A DNA stretch of 64,000 nt from Mauremys mutica (GCF_020497125.1 NC_059077.1:27107340-27171339); one strand, 5' to 3'; positions 25,240 to 37,855 are shown, counted from the first letter of the stretch. Notes: a model not told the origin generated them from the sequence alone. Program-made: numbers and translations.

Positions 25240-27900
25240 AAGGTTGTACAAAGTAGAATATCATTATTATAGCCCTCCTGGTTATATTATGTATGTGTAT
25301 CTCTGTTAGATGTACACATTAGGGTCTGTGGGTGTGTGCATACATGGATGGGCATATATGTGCATACAATGGTTCTATAACAACATACTATACACAAGGG
25401 TGAAGTGAAGGGAAACATGCACGTAACACTACATCTAGTATTGTGTGGATGACTTCTGACCTGCGTTTATTGAAATAATAATTTTATTTATAAAACTACC
25501 CCCACCTCAAGTCACTTACGACCTTTAAAATCCTAAAATAGACACCTGTGATTAAATTAAACAGCAGAGATGTGTTCAGACTTCTTTAACTGGTAACTGA
25601 CTTTAAACTCACCTAGTCCCAAAATGATAAATATCAGGACTTTATTGTTCTTTGGTTACCATTTTATAACTACCGGTGTGTTAATATCAACTTTGTGAAT
25701 GCAGGCTTCCCTCATGAATATGCATCAGTTAAGTTTAAGAGAATGCATCAGCTCAGTCCAGTGTACACCCACAATTTTCTTTGTCATTATCTTTTCTTCT
25801 GGGGTATTATTAGTTCTTGCCCTCTTGTGGATACTCCTGACTCATTAGAGCAATATTGACTCTTCATATCACCATAGGACATGGATGCCTCATAAGCAGA
25901 GATTGTCTTTGTGCTTCATATTTGGTGTTTCTCTTTCTTACATTTTGCCTTTTTGCCTTTTCTTTTTAATTCAATTAATTTCATTTATTTTCTTTGTGCT
26001 TCTTTATTTCCCTGGTTGCAGTGCTATGGTGCTAATTATAAACATGTTTATGAAGGCTTTGTGATGGAAAATCTCCACATTTAATCACTACTCGACTATG
26101 GAATCTCAGATGAGCCAGAGCCACTCTCTGCTTCTGAAAATCAGGCCTCTGAAGTCTACCAGGAAAATCTCCATGCAGGCCCAAGTCTTGCAATTAGAGC
26201 CACGTGGGTATCCGGGTCTGCCATTGTAGATCGGAATACAAAATCAGAGCTTCAGCTGTTAATAGTAAACAACTGTGCAAAAGTTTTCATCCCATCACCG
26301 CCCTTACATTGATGAACTCTCCATTCTTGCAAAATAGAAATTATTTTTAATAAAAGGAACTAACACACCAAATAGAGTGAGTTCTACACATCACAGCCAG
26401 CAGAGCAAAGGCCTTGGGGCAGGCTAAGGTACAATAGCAGAGCTCCTACAAAATGAAGGTGTCACGACACAGATCCCCATTCCTTACTAAGAAGGTCACT
26501 AATGGAGTCAGGGCCCTTCAGTTAAAACAATGCATGAGCGGAACCTCTTCAGCCACTCATGTGCTTTATAAAACTGGTTCATCAAGGGCCAGATCAAGCA
26601 AACATTTACACAGGTGAGTAGTCCCCCGAGCTCATTAGGATAAAGTTACCCATATGCATTAGTGTCCGCAGGACAGGAGTCTAATATCTCCATAACAAGT
26701 GCTCTGGAAGCAGATGATGCTCAGTTGCTGTTTTCCCTAACTGATCATCAGCTGTCGGCTGGACTATCTTGTGCAATATTTGACCCTTGTAGTTACTGTA
26801 ATTTCCACTTTCAAAAGGCCTTCCCTTTCTCTGAAGGGCTGGCATTCGTTTTGCCGTTCAGCAAATTGTATTTATAAATATTTAATTTTCATTTCCCTTT
26901 TTTAAAAATTTGTTCTGAGTGGAAAGTAAGATGAATTTATTATGAAGTGTATTTATCTCAGAACTCTGAAGAATCACTGTTGCTTCTGTTAAGCATGCTG
27001 CAAAACAAACTCTTGAGGACCAAATTCAAGCTGTTCCCTAAGCGTATGCAAGAAATGAAGCATACGTGTAAGAGGCAGTTCTACTTTTGCCCCCTTCTCC
27101 AGAAACCTCGAGATTCACACTCCACTGGAGTTGCAGGAAAAGCATTGTGGGCTGGGTTCTGGGGCTGAGGGAGGTGGTCTGTGTATTTGAGTTTTTAACT
27201 CTTTGATTCCCTACACATCTCACTGGGATTATTCATGCTCCTGGCAAAAGTAAGCTGTGAAGGGAGCTTTGAAGGACTGCAAGGATTCGCCCAGGCTGAG
27301 AAGAAGGGGCTGTGTATTACTTTGCACTGATTTTTAAGGTAAAAAGAAGGTATGAATTAAGACTTGTTTGTGCCCTAATTATTGCTTTTTTCCTAGTGTG
27401 CACGAAGAGGCATCCTCCATGCAGATCATGACATAAAAAGACCAATTTGAATAAATGAAGCCATGTAAAATTAACTTGAGGCTGTGAAATAAGCATCTGT
27501 AAGGTTATAAAACATGAGCTTACAGGAAAGTATAGAAAAAATTACAGATTGATGCAGAGACTGTTTTTTAAAAGAGAGTGGAGAATGAAAGGAAGATTGC
27601 TTGCGCAAAAATACTAAGATAAAAAAGTAACAAAATACAGGCTCAAGTACGTAAGATTCAATAGGTTCAATGATTCAATAGATTCAATGCAGGAACCAGC
27701 AGGGCTTCAAAATACACAGCAAAGATAAATTTGTTAATGTATGATGTAGACATAACTAAACAGTTACATTCAACCCACTGCTCACCAAAAGGTGGATGGG
27801 TCGTATGCCAAAAACAACACAAACTTCCTAAAGGAATAAAATGAAATATATCAGGAAAACACAGCAGAATAGATAATCAATGACTAACAAACTCCAACTC
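25240..27900. other. Gene-free intergenic stretch
   Basis: AT-rich, no recognisable gene, RNA gene or clear repeat. Confidence 0.55.
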
Positions 27901-27912
27901 AGAACTCAGAGG

Positions 27913-28079
27913 CAGGGCTGCCCAGAGGATTCAGGGGGCCTGGGGCAAAGCAATTTCGGGGGCCCCTTCCATAAAAAAAAGTTGCAATACGAGAGAATCC
28001 TGTATTCTCATGGGTGCCCCCAGGGGGCCCAGGGCCTGGGGCATATTGCCCCACTTGCCCCCCTCTCTGGGTGGCCCTG
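27913..28079. mobile_element. hAT-type MITE (CAGGGCYGCCCAGAGG family)
   Basis: Begins CAGGGCTGCCCAGAGG and ends CTGGGTGGCCCTG. The flanks CTCAGAGG (27905-27912) and CTCAGAAG (28080-28087) match at 7 of 8 positions. A fuller relative is at 48121-48392, and a 3' fragment lies inside 37195-38214. Confidence 0.85.
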
Positions 28080-28089
28080 CTCAGAAGGA

Positions 28090-29240
28090 CTGACAAACGA
28101 GATAAGGGACTTTACAGCTGATCTATCTAGCTAAGTCCTGATTACGAAACCTATTTGAAGTATCTTGGACTGCATTTGGCCAGTACAACCCATACTGACT
28201 TCTGCCATAGGGAACATATGGAAAACACTGACCAGGCATATTTGAATATGTTGTGGGTTAATTATGGATAGTCCGCATAAATTCACAAAAAGAAAGGCAT
28301 GCTTAGTGGGCATGGAAGTTCATCTTCTGCTTTAAAACACTTCTCATGGTGTGACATCTTGGCTAACTACCAGTCTCTAACCTCTTCCCTTTCAGGGAGA
28401 AGGCTAGAGAGAAGTCAATGACTGGGAAACTCCAGGGCCATCTGGATATGACTAACTTTTTTTTTTATTTTTATTGTTTTTGTATTTTTTTAAATCCCTC
28501 TTTCAGCCATTTTCTAGATGAACATTCAGAGTGATTGACTTTGCATCAGTAAACTGAAAGAAGGAACATAACTAGGCAGCAAATGAATACACTTTTTGCT
28601 AACACAAAACTAAGAACTACTCAATCCAATTCAGAATGAAAATACCCGAGACTAATGCAGTGGAACACACCAAATACACATGTTGAGCTGGACCAGACTG
28701 AGTATAGTCTGGCTTACCATGTCTGGTTTCTTCAGTCATACAGAAAAGTACTATATGTAATCATAACAATAAGGAGTTAACAAAAGAACGAAAAGACTTT
28801 ACATGCTTGTGTCTTTGCTGTTGATCACATGAGTGGAATAGACTGTCAATGCGTTAGGCCTGCATGATCTTTTCAGCATAGGGTTTAGTAACTTTTGCCC
28901 AAGGAAGCCCTCTTTTTCAGAACTACAGTCAGATGTGTTTAAAAGCCTGATTTTCTCAATTCACCTTTAGAGGTTTAAAGGTTTTCAGATATACTCAATC
29001 TCATACTTTTAAGAATCGCATTTTTAATATGCACAAAGTGTAGTACAAATAAGAGTAAAAGTCAACAGTGAGCTCATGGACAATGAACTTTCTCTGTAAT
29101 TCAGCAAACTGCTGCCATTTAAAAATAAAGTACAGTAAGTAATTAAAAGGAAAAACGCTTTAAAAACATAATAGAACCGCAGCAGATGAAAATATAGAGT
29201 ATCATCTCTAGAGAGGCATAACATAATGAGTAGAAAATCA
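28090..29240. other. Gene-free intergenic stretch
   Basis: Nothing recognisable apart from a T-rich tract near 28457-28495. Confidence 0.5.
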
Positions 29241-29244
29241 GTGT

Positions 29245-29385
29245 GGGTGAGGTAATATCTTTTATTGGACCAACTTCTGTTGGTGAGAGACACAACTGGT
29301 CCAATAAAAGATATTACCTCACTCCCTCCTCCCCTTGTCTCTCTAATATCCTGAGACCAACACAGCTACAACTACACTGCATGTA
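29245..29385 (+). mobile_element. PLE-type terminal-repeat fragment with hairpin
   Basis: Two 26-bp arms (29247-29272 and 29297-29322) are perfect reverse complements separated by 24 bp. The right part continues as CTTGTCTCTCTAATATCCTG and GACCAACACAGCTACAAC. That end resembles the AGACTAACACGGCTAC end of the PLE copies here, so I read this as an inverted pair of terminal-repeat pieces from a second PLE family. No ORF remains. Confidence 0.6.
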
Positions 29386-30827
29386 GAAAATCAGCGGCAG
29401 ATAGTGGGATGATGATGTAAGATCTTTGGAAGAAAGTCACTGAACCTGAACAGTGAACCAAATGGACTCATGTTACACTGCTGGGACACCCGGAATTGGG
29501 CGAGGTGGGGAATCCAACAAACTTTGCATCAACTATACCTCAAAAATTACTCAATCTATCTGAAGAATGGAAAGGGTGTGTTGATCAGAACCAAAGCATC
29601 CCCTCCAACACAGAGACCATCCTACTGTAGTAAGATTACTTAGATATATTGTAACATAAAAGAAAACACATCAGATAAATGTACTATTGTAAGAATATAT
29701 CTGAAAACTCACTTCTGTGTTAAATCAGTAAAAAAACCTCACTAACAGTCTAAGCTGCCTTGACTGAAATGGCACAGTGATATATTGTCTTAAGAGTGAA
29801 ATGTTGGCTAGTACTTTCTAAATGCCTGCATTTGTTTTAGACGCAACCAGTAATTTAAAAACGTCATGTCTGTGTATTAAAATTATACCTGCATGTTTCC
29901 ATAAGCAGCTCTAAATTATCCACTAACCTGCCACATTGTGATATTCCATTCAGCTAATAGAGCTTCCTCCTCCCACCAACAGAGCTGGTTTAAGGTGTGT
30001 GGCGGTACCAGGAGTGACATCACACGGTTGTTCTAACATGCTTTCCTCTTAGTCCAGCCATGGCAGGTGCTCAGAACAGGCATCAGGGTCCCATGGTGAT
30101 AAAAAACGTACACTTTCAGAATACTCGTCATTATATTGGTGACCTCATGGATGCATCCAGCATGTGAAGTTCCCTGGCTAGGGACTGCTTCAGAAACTGG
30201 TAATGACTCCAGCATGTCACTGTACAATAATCATTTCTAGACATTGGCTACATGACAACAATATTAAAACCTTGCACGTCCCTGTGATCTGTCAATTATG
30301 TTCTCTGGATGCTTAGACTTCACAACCTGATCTAGTTCCTGAAAGGACCATAGTTTATTAAAGAAACCTATTAATGAGATTCCTAGGTGTTTTTGATTTT
30401 TAGTGTGTTCGTTGTTTTTCCTGATGGGGTATTTTTACTAAACATAGTATCCATTTAGCAAAAGAAAACTATTTAAAAGTATCAGCAAATTTAAAAGTGT
30501 CAGTGAAACCAAATCACCACAACAATTTAACACTCTTTATCAATTAGCACAATGCTCCTGTCAAACAGGTATTAACATTACATTAGCCCACAGGCTATTT
30601 TTAAAACTGAGGCGACATCCATATGCACTGTACATTACAATTACCATGATGCTCCAATCTGAACACTAACGATTCAATTGTCATCACAATTTCTTCTGAA
30701 CCAGGAGTAGGTTTGAAATAAAATGCCTTGTTCGCGGTGTTCTTGCTGTTGTTATTTATTATGATATGGAAACCAAAACTCATGACTTGGATATTTCCAA
30801 AACTCTGGGAAAGTTTAGCTCTAGATC

Positions 30828-31245
30828 TAAACTCAACAGCTAGGGACTGTTTGTCAGAAAGCAGGCTGTGGAGGACCAGGTCTAGTGCTCAGAACAGTAG
30901 CAGTCAGGTTTAGTGGCCAATGTGGTGGCAGCCAGAGCAGGAACCAGAGCCAGAGGTGTCAAGAGCAGGGTCAGAACAAAGCAAGAGTAGGGCTGGAAGC
31001 GGGGCTGGAGCACGGGCAGGACTGGAACAGGAGCTAAGGCCTGTGGAGTCTGTCACCACTATCAGGTTCCAAGCCACGAAGTGACATCAGGGAGACTGAG
31101 CTGCTGTTTCTCCTGTGATGCTTATATGCCTGCCCTGAGAGTCACCAGACCAACTTCTGGCTTGTAGATTGGCTGGAGCCTAGCACAGGCATGACTCATC
31201 ATGGCATATGGATTAATCAGGTTCTATGCAGGGCTGACTCATCAT
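30828..31245 (+). repeat. Probable dispersed repeat rich in GCAGGAGC-type units
   Basis: Purine-rich CAGAGCAGGAACCAGAGCCA-like words followed by a mixed 3' part, similar in texture to 20225-20615. Not classified. Confidence 0.35.
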
Positions 31246-31902
31246 GGCAGGTCATTTCTATTATTTGTGAAAGCTTTATATAGTGCTATAAATAGCACTT
31301 TGCAAAGCACTGAATCTGACTGGTGGCCTTTTCTGCAGCAATAGCAATGTAATAAAGATGCTGCACAACATGGGATGACTGTTCAGATTAGGGAGGTTGA
31401 TCTGTTCCTCTAGCAGAGAAGCAGTGGATAGCAAGCACACTGCAATGTCAAACGACATATGGTAGATGTTAGTCACATTACTTAGCACATTACTAGAAGG
31501 TGCTCAGAAACAAGGGTGATAAGGGTGGTATACGAACCTATGTAGAACATAAATCACTGGTGATGTGACCAGCCTAGAGCAGATCTGTGGAAATTGTGTG
31601 TTTAAAGGAGGGATTTCAGACATAAGAGAGAGAGGGGACTTCACAGATAGGAACTGGCAACATAGGAAGCAATGCGAAAGAAAGTGTGACCCCAGAATGG
31701 GGAAAGCAAATGGGTTTGAGAGGAAAAAGGGAAGCATGGGAAAAGCTGTGTAGGGCATTAAAAATAAGTCTGGGGAGTTTCACTTGTAACAGTTAAGACA
31801 TGCAGTGAAGAGATTCAAAGATGGGGTGTCATTGTCAGAGCAGGACGATGATGATTTTAGCAGTGGCAGTTTGGCTTAACTGGAGAGTTGCAAAGTGAAG
31901 TG

Positions 31903-32057
31903 GGGGAAGAGAGAGCTCAGTGGTTTGACCATTGGCCTGCTAAACCCAGAGTTATGAGTTCAATCCTTGAGGGGGCCATTTGGGGATTAGTCCTGCTTTG
32001 AGCAGGGGGTTGGACTAGATGATCTCCTGAGGTCCCTTCCAACCCTAATAATCTATG
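31903..32057 (+). mobile_element. Tortoise Pol III-type SINE with CR1 tail
   Basis: The tRNA-derived head holds a box A (AGCTCAGTGG, 31914-31923) and a box B (GAGTTCAATCC, 31956-31966). The 3' half (CTGCTTTGAGCAGGGGGTTG, then GATCTCCTGAGGTCCCTTCC and AATCTATGA) matches the CR1 3' end seen at 7025-7258. A tRNA head with a CR1 tail is the hallmark of the SINE family of hidden-necked turtles. It is the strongest species clue in the window. Confidence 0.88.
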
Positions 32058-32402
32058 AAGAGGCAAGAGAAAGGAAGGCTACAATAATCCAGATTATCTG
32101 AAAGTTTTAGCAGTGCAGCTGGAGAGGAAAGGCTAGCTTTTGGAGACAGTCTAGGGGAAGAAGTGTCAGGATTAGTGGATGAAGAAGAAAGGAATCAAGA
32201 CAGAACCCAGGTAATGCACCTAAGAGACAAGCTTTGTCCATTAACTGCTTCGCTACATTTGCTATTTTTCCTTTTACCACCACTTCCATACTTTCACATT
32301 CAGCACTGGCAAAGTCTTTCATTATCTTGTCTCCCACAGCATCTCTGTCTCCTTCACAGCCTGACCAACACCACATGGACCACCATGTGGACCTCCACGA
32401 GC

Positions 32403-32518
32403 TGCTGTCCTGAGAAAAGCCTGAGTAAGGAGGCTTCATGCTATAGTAGCACGGAGAAGGCTTGCAACCTACTCTCTCCCCTTAATCTGAGGGTAGAGCA
32501 CCTCAGCTGTTTCTACCA
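32403..32518 (+). repeat. Shared repeat, copy A
   Basis: About 115 bp starting GCTGTCCTGAGAAAAG and holding GAGTAAGGAGGCTTCATGCT and GGGTAGAGCACCTCAG. It matches 36563-36676 at roughly nine in ten positions by eye. Class unknown. Confidence 0.7.
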
Positions 32519-33929
32519 TCTCTTTCATGTTATATTTAATGTAGATTGTAAATGCATGTGAACAAGGACAGTGGGCTAAATCCTGAGCTGATGCAGAGTG
32601 GTATAGCTCCATGACTTCAGCTGATTCACATCACCCAAGGATCTGGTTTGGCCTGTGGGTTTAATGTGCATTGCAGCTCTAGGCAGTCAGGGCTGCAGCA
32701 TTCTGTGGCATACATGTCAGTGAAATGAGACACGTGTCATACAAGTTCTTTCCAGCTGTCTTTTATGTGATCTTTCATTATTAGTTCGGGCAGCTGTTCA
32801 ACTAGGGGTGACTGGAGTTTATTTGAATGAGTGTATTAGAGAAATGGAAGTAGGGGAGAAGCTACATGCAAAAATTTAAAGAGAGGCTGCAAAGTGGCAT
32901 AATCCTCTGAGACTGAGAGAGGCCAGGACCATCCAAAGAGAGGCTCTGCTCCTTCTCCCCCCCTCCCCACTTCAGCACCTCTAAAGGGATTTCCCGCAAC
33001 ACAGAGCTTGGTGCAAAGTTTAATTCATTCTGAGGTTTATTTGCTTTTTCTGGGGAATGCCTGCTTGTTTCCAGGGTAGTACAGTGCACATAGTGCACCT
33101 GCCCCTAGCCTCCACCCCTGTGTCCTACAGAGTTCTTCCAGCTGGAAACAAAGTACAGGGGGGTAAGCGGAGACAGTGCAGCAGAAAGAGCATTCGCCCC
33201 GTCCCTCATGCATAGCCAGGGAAGAGCACAAACCAGGTTTCTTGGGAGACAATTCAGGCCCTAATAATCAACCAGCTTTTTGAGATCCATACTCAAAACT
33301 ATGGTGGACTCAGCAGCACTGCATTATATAACACAGGCCTAAATCTTTATCTGTACTGAGTGTAATCTGCACTTTCAATATATGATACCCAAACTGTTAC
33401 TGCTACATTGAGTAGCTGGATCCTCTGAGTGTTTAGTTAAGAATAGTTGGATAACACATTATCTTGTGTTGGTCTGAAACGTGCACACATATAAAATCAG
33501 TGTTATACCTAACTGCTAAAATAAGAGTGAAAAGGGCAGAGAGACGCCCAAGGTACACAAATCAAGGTACACTTAGCTTTTGGAAAATTAGATTCCTTTT
33601 GACAGGTGGAGGTTCAGATTGTCACAATCAAAGGGTGTGGTTAGTTGCTAAGAGTACCATTTACAATGAACCAAACATCCCTCACCCATATGGCAAACAT
33701 TCCGACTGCCTTTCCATTGAAAATGAAGCTCAGTTTGGTTTGAGTCGCTTATTTGACTGTATTACAACACCTAGCTGCTGCAGTGATCAGCAGTATAGAT
33801 AAATACCCGTCATGCTTTATATTAAGATTCCATTTATAAATAGCTTATAAATAGTTCATATGTGTTTTAAGAATTGGTTAATCATTATAGAGTGCAATAT
33901 ATCAGTAGGTTGTTTATAACTGTCTAGAA

Positions 33930-34149
33930 GAGGGGTTCTCAAACTGGGGGTCGGGACTCCTCAGGGGGACATGAGGGTATTATAGGGAGGGTCATGAGCT
34001 GTCAGCCTCCACCCCAAACCCCGCTTTGCCTCCAGAATTTATAATGGTGTTAAATATATAAAAAAGTGGTTTTAATTTATAGGGGGGTGTCGCAATCAGA
34101 GGCTTGCTATGTGAAAGGGGTCAGCAGCACAAAAGTTTGAGAACCACTG
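33930..34149. mobile_element. hAT-type MITE (GGTTCTCAAACT family)
   Basis: A 220-bp element with left end GAGGGGTTCTCAAACT and right end AGTTTGAGAACCACTG. It is flanked by perfect 8-bp duplications GTCTAGAA at 33922-33929 and 34150-34157. Confidence 0.92.
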
Positions 34150-34307
34150 GTCTAGAACACCTTTAACTGATGTGCTTATAACCCAGCAATAATGCAACAC
34201 ATCTATAATATGCTTATAATAGCTATTAACCATTTACAATGGTACCTTAATATAAAACATGACCTAAATTCCTTAAAACAGAACTACAGCTAGCTCTGTC
34301 TGGCTAT

Positions 34308-34670
34308 CTGGAAAGGCAGTCTGGTCAGTGGGTAGGGCACTGGACCAGGACTCAGGAGACCTAGACTAGATTCCTGCCTCTGCCACTGACCTGCTGTGTG
34401 AGTTTGGACAAATCACCTGTTTCCCATCTCATACTTAGTCTGTCTCAAAGTAGAACTCTGTGTCAGCTCAAAAGCTTGTCCCTCTCACCAAGAGAAGTTG
34501 GTCCAATAACAAGATATTATCTCACCTACCTCTGTCATGTATATTTACACTGTAATCATTTTGGAGCAGGGACTGTCTCTTACTGTGTTTGCACAGTACC
34601 TAGCACAATGCAGGATCTGATCTTGGTTGGGGCCTCTAGGAAATACTGTCACGCTAATAAAAAATGATAT
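34308..34670 (+). mobile_element. MIR-like SINE split by a PLE fragment
   Basis: The head (GTCAGTGGGTAGGGCACTGG and CTGCCTCTGCCACTGACCTG) reaches about 34437. The tail (TTGGAGCAGGGACTGTCTCT, GCACAGTACCTAGCACAATG, GGTTGGGGCCTCTAGGAA) resumes at about 34546 and ends at AATAAAAAATGAT. The interval between is a different repeat. Confidence 0.65.
34438..34545 (+). mobile_element. PLE terminal fragment with decayed ribozyme core
   Basis: Contains AGCTCAAAAGCTTGTCCCTC and GAAGTTGGTCCAATAACAAG, the same family as the hairpin at 29247-29322. The place where a hammerhead CUGANGA...GAAA core would sit reads CTCAAAG...AAAA, so any ribozyme here is destroyed. Boundaries are approximate. Confidence 0.55.
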
Positions 34671-35282
34671 CTAGGTATTTATTTGTTATATATGAGTGTG
34701 ATTTGACAACTTATATAGGACTACTTTACATTACCGTTACCATATAACATAATCGAAGTAGTAATTTTTGCTAATATCAGTGTCACCCAAAAGACAAGAC
34801 TTTTAGATCCTTTATCAACCCCCTTGATTTATTTTGGGAATAATGACTTTAAATTAAAACAAAAAAAACAATTTAAATTGGTATCTCTGGATTTACACTC
34901 AAAGTAAGGGTAGGGAAAAAAATCCTTAACATTTGTCTAGGAAGCAAAAGGAGACCACCAGACTTTACTTTACAAGCATGACTGACTCAGATATAATATT
35001 TAAAAAACAGAACAAACATATAGTCACATCCACCACAGTGAAAACTTTGTCTGAGTGATATTAACAGCGAGCACAAACTGGCTGTGAAATTATTTCCATG
35101 GACATAGCATAACCCTAGTTACAAGAGTGTTAAAGGGGTATTTCAAATTTTTATTTTTCAGAGCAAATGAAAGTGGAATTCAGAATTAAAAGATGAGCTC
35201 ATTAGTTCATGTTTTTGAATCACTTAAACTATGTACAATAAAGCACTAAGCACTGGTTATTTAATTAAGTGACATATCATTA

Positions 35283-35720
35283 TTAGTAGTGGTTAGCATT
35301 CATGAACTAGGACCTCTGTTGTACACACACAGAAGAAAAGGACCATGGCCCAATGAGTTCACAATCTAAGTACATGACAAGAGACAACAGATAGATGAAG
35401 GAATATAATGTAACAATATTGGTGGCAGGCAGTGGTCTCGGTACAGCAGCAACCTAATGATTGTCAAGTTTTTTGTGGACATAATGGTGAAGGGGAGGTT
35501 GGAGGAGGGATTTATAGGAGGCTAATGAGGTAGCTTTCCACATGTTTACAGGAAGGACTTCCCAAGTGTGAGGGGCAGCCTGGGAGAAAGCACACAAACG
35601 TGTTTGTTTGAAAACTTAACAAGTGGACAATGAAGGCTGGCCCTGTGGGCTGATGAAAAGACTGCCAACAGCTCTACAGCAAATGAGAGATGCTACCTAG
35701 GATGGGGCTTGACTGTGACG
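35283..35720 (-). repeat. Interspersed repeat, partly SINE-tail type (antisense)
   Basis: The left 130 bp read TTCACAATCTAAGTACATGA and similar phrases of the antisense tail family. The sequence continues as a longer repeat with GAAGGACTTCCCAAGTGTGA and ACTTAACAAGTGGACAATGA. I take this for a second dispersed repeat. Boundaries and class are uncertain. Confidence 0.45.
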
Positions 35721-35883
35721 TGCCTTGAAAATGAAGAGAGGGGCTTATAAGTGTCTGTACTGACAGCTTTTGTAGGTGCAGCCCTAGCCCAAGGTTTTGC
35801 AGAGCCCTGTGTGGAGCAAGAGCAGCACCCCATCCAGCTTCCTATTGTCAGGCTCAAAGAGCACCCGCCCTTTCCCTCTAAAG

Positions 35884-36483
35884 CAGGGTCTCTCAAACTG
35901 TGGGTCGGGACCCCAAAGTGGGGCATAATCCCATTTTAATGGGGTCACCATCAGGGCCGGCTCCAGGGATTTTGCTGCCTCAAGCAGCCAAAAAAAACAA
36001 ACCCTCCCCCCCCGCGATCGCGATCTGTGGCAATTCAGCGGGAGGTTCTTTGCTCCGAGCAGGAGTGAGGGACCCTCCGCCGAATTGCAGCTGAATGCCT
36101 GAACGTGCTGCCCTGCTCCGGAGTGGCCACCCCAAGCACCTGCTTGCTAAGCTGGTGCCTGGAGCCGGCCCTGGTCACTATGGCTGGCATTAGACTTGTT
36201 AGGGCTGAAGCCCAAGCCCAAGCCCCACCGCCTGGGGCCGAAGGTGAAGTCCACTGGTTTCAGCTCCGAGTGGCAGAGCTCAGGCTTCGGCTTCATCTCT
36301 GGGTGGTGGGGTTCAGGTTACAGGCCCCCCACCTGGGGCTAAAGCCTTTGGGCTTCGGCTTTGTCCCACCACCAGAGCGGTGGGGCTCAGTCAGGCTCAG
36401 GCTTCAGTCCCCCATCCTGGGGTCATGTAGTCATTTTTATTGCCAGAAGAGGATCATGGTGCAATGAAGTTTGAGAACTGCTA
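35884..36483. mobile_element. hAT-type element, outer member of a nest
   Basis: Left end CAGGGTCTCTCAAACTGTGG, right end AGTTTGAGAACTGCTA, with perfect 8-bp duplications CTCTAAAG at 35876-35883 and 36484-36491. A second hAT element is inserted at 35952-36173. The remaining interior is GC-rich with repeated GGCTTCGGCT and CCTGGGGCT words and codes for nothing recognisable. Confidence 0.87.
35952..36173. mobile_element. hAT-type MITE nested in another hAT
   Basis: Inverted termini CAGGGCCGGCTCCAGG and CCTGGAGCCGGCCCTG are exact complements. The flanks GTCACCAT (35944-35951) and GTCACTAT (36174-36181) match 7/8. Same family as 15391-15587. Confidence 0.9.
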
Positions 36484-36562
36484 CTCTAAAGCCAGAATTC
36501 CTATTGGACCCAGCTATGGTAATGAGGTAACCTTTGTGAGGTGTTGTACAGAGTCCATGTGC

Positions 36563-36676
36563 GGCTGTCCTGAGCAAAGACTGAGTAAGGAGGCTTCATG
36601 CTATAGTGGCAGGAAGAAGGCTTGCAACCTACTCTCGCCCCTTAATCTAAGGGTAGAGCACCTCAGCCGTTACTAC
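36563..36676 (+). repeat. Shared repeat, copy B
   Basis: Starts GCTGTCCTGAGCAAAG and holds GGGTAGAGCACCTCAG. Partner of 32403-32518. Confidence 0.7.
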
Positions 36677-37539
36677 CCCCTACCAGAAACTGAAGAAGCT
36701 GCCGGTGTCTCCTCTTCCCATATCTCTTTTACCAGTGGACCTGAACTTTGGAGCGAATCCTGTTCCCAGCTCAGCTATGCAATACTGGGGGTGGGGGAGG
36801 AAGATGAATTATCCCTCGCTACCCAAGCCACACAGTGGCTGCAGATCTACTCCACAATCTCTTTTCCAATTCCTCAGGGACTCTGTGGACTTAAGAACCT
36901 TGCTCTACCAGTGGATTTGCTCAGCTCTATTTCTGCTGCGTTTTAGAAAAGCCATGCCCACAGACGCTGGTTCCTACATCCTTGTTGGTTGCTTAGTCTT
37001 AGAGGGGTCTACTGAACCAGGAAAGAGCTCACCAGCAGCTGAGATCAAGGGATATGCTTGAGATCATCTGACTGCAGGTGCATTCTGGGACCAAATGTCC
37101 CCTAAAGTAAAAGGCCACTAGAAGTAGTGACATCATCGCTCCCATGCACATAGGATTGTTTAAAACAGACTGAATAAATATGTTTAAGTTAGGGCAGGGG
37201 TCTCAAACTCAAATGACCCCGAGGGCCGCATGAGGACTAGTGCATTGGCCCGAGGGCCGCATCACTGACACGCCCCCTTGCTGCCCCTGGCCCCACCCCC
37301 AATCCACCCCTTCCATGAGGCCCCGCCCCTGCCCTGTCTCTTCTCCACCTCCTCCCCTAAGCGCGCGGCTCCCCGCTCCTCCCCCCTCCCTCCTGGAAAG
37401 TGCTAAGCGCCACCAACAGCTGTTTGGTGGCTTGGCGGCGGGGCACTTAGGCGGCGGGTCCCGGAACAGAAGGGGCCCCCCACCGCCGAAGACCGGGCTG
37501 CGCTTCGGCGGCGGTGGGTCCCTCTTTTCCCCACCCCGG

Positions 37540-37855
37540 CCGGTCCCGCTTCCCACCCCGGCCCCGGCCGGTCCCGCTTCCCTCCCCCACCCCCCGGCCC
37601 GGCCCGGCCCCGGCGGGTCTCGCTTCCCTTCCCCCCCCCCCCGGCCCGGCCCGGCCCCGGCGGGTCTCGCTTCCCTCCCCCACCCCCCGGCCCGGCCCGG
37701 CCCCGGCGGGTCTCGCTTCCCTTCCCCACCCCCGGCCCGGCCCGGCGGGTCTCGCTTCCCTTCCCCCCCCCCACGGCCCGGCCCCGGCCCCGGCGGGTCC
37801 CGCTTCCCACCCAGGCCCCGGCCCGGCCCCGGCGGGTCCCGCTTCCCCCCACCCC
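37540..37855 (+). repeat. CCCGGCCCGGCGGGTCTCGC minisatellite
   Basis: About eight imperfect units, mostly 38-49 bp, each with CGGGTCTCGCTTCCC or CGGGTCCCGCTTCCC. It lies inside the hAT element. Confidence 0.8.

Noticed and set aside
36440..37061. Open frames of 168 and 118 residues
   Set aside because: They begin in the hAT end or in the shared repeat, overlap in different frames, and show no recognisable domain.
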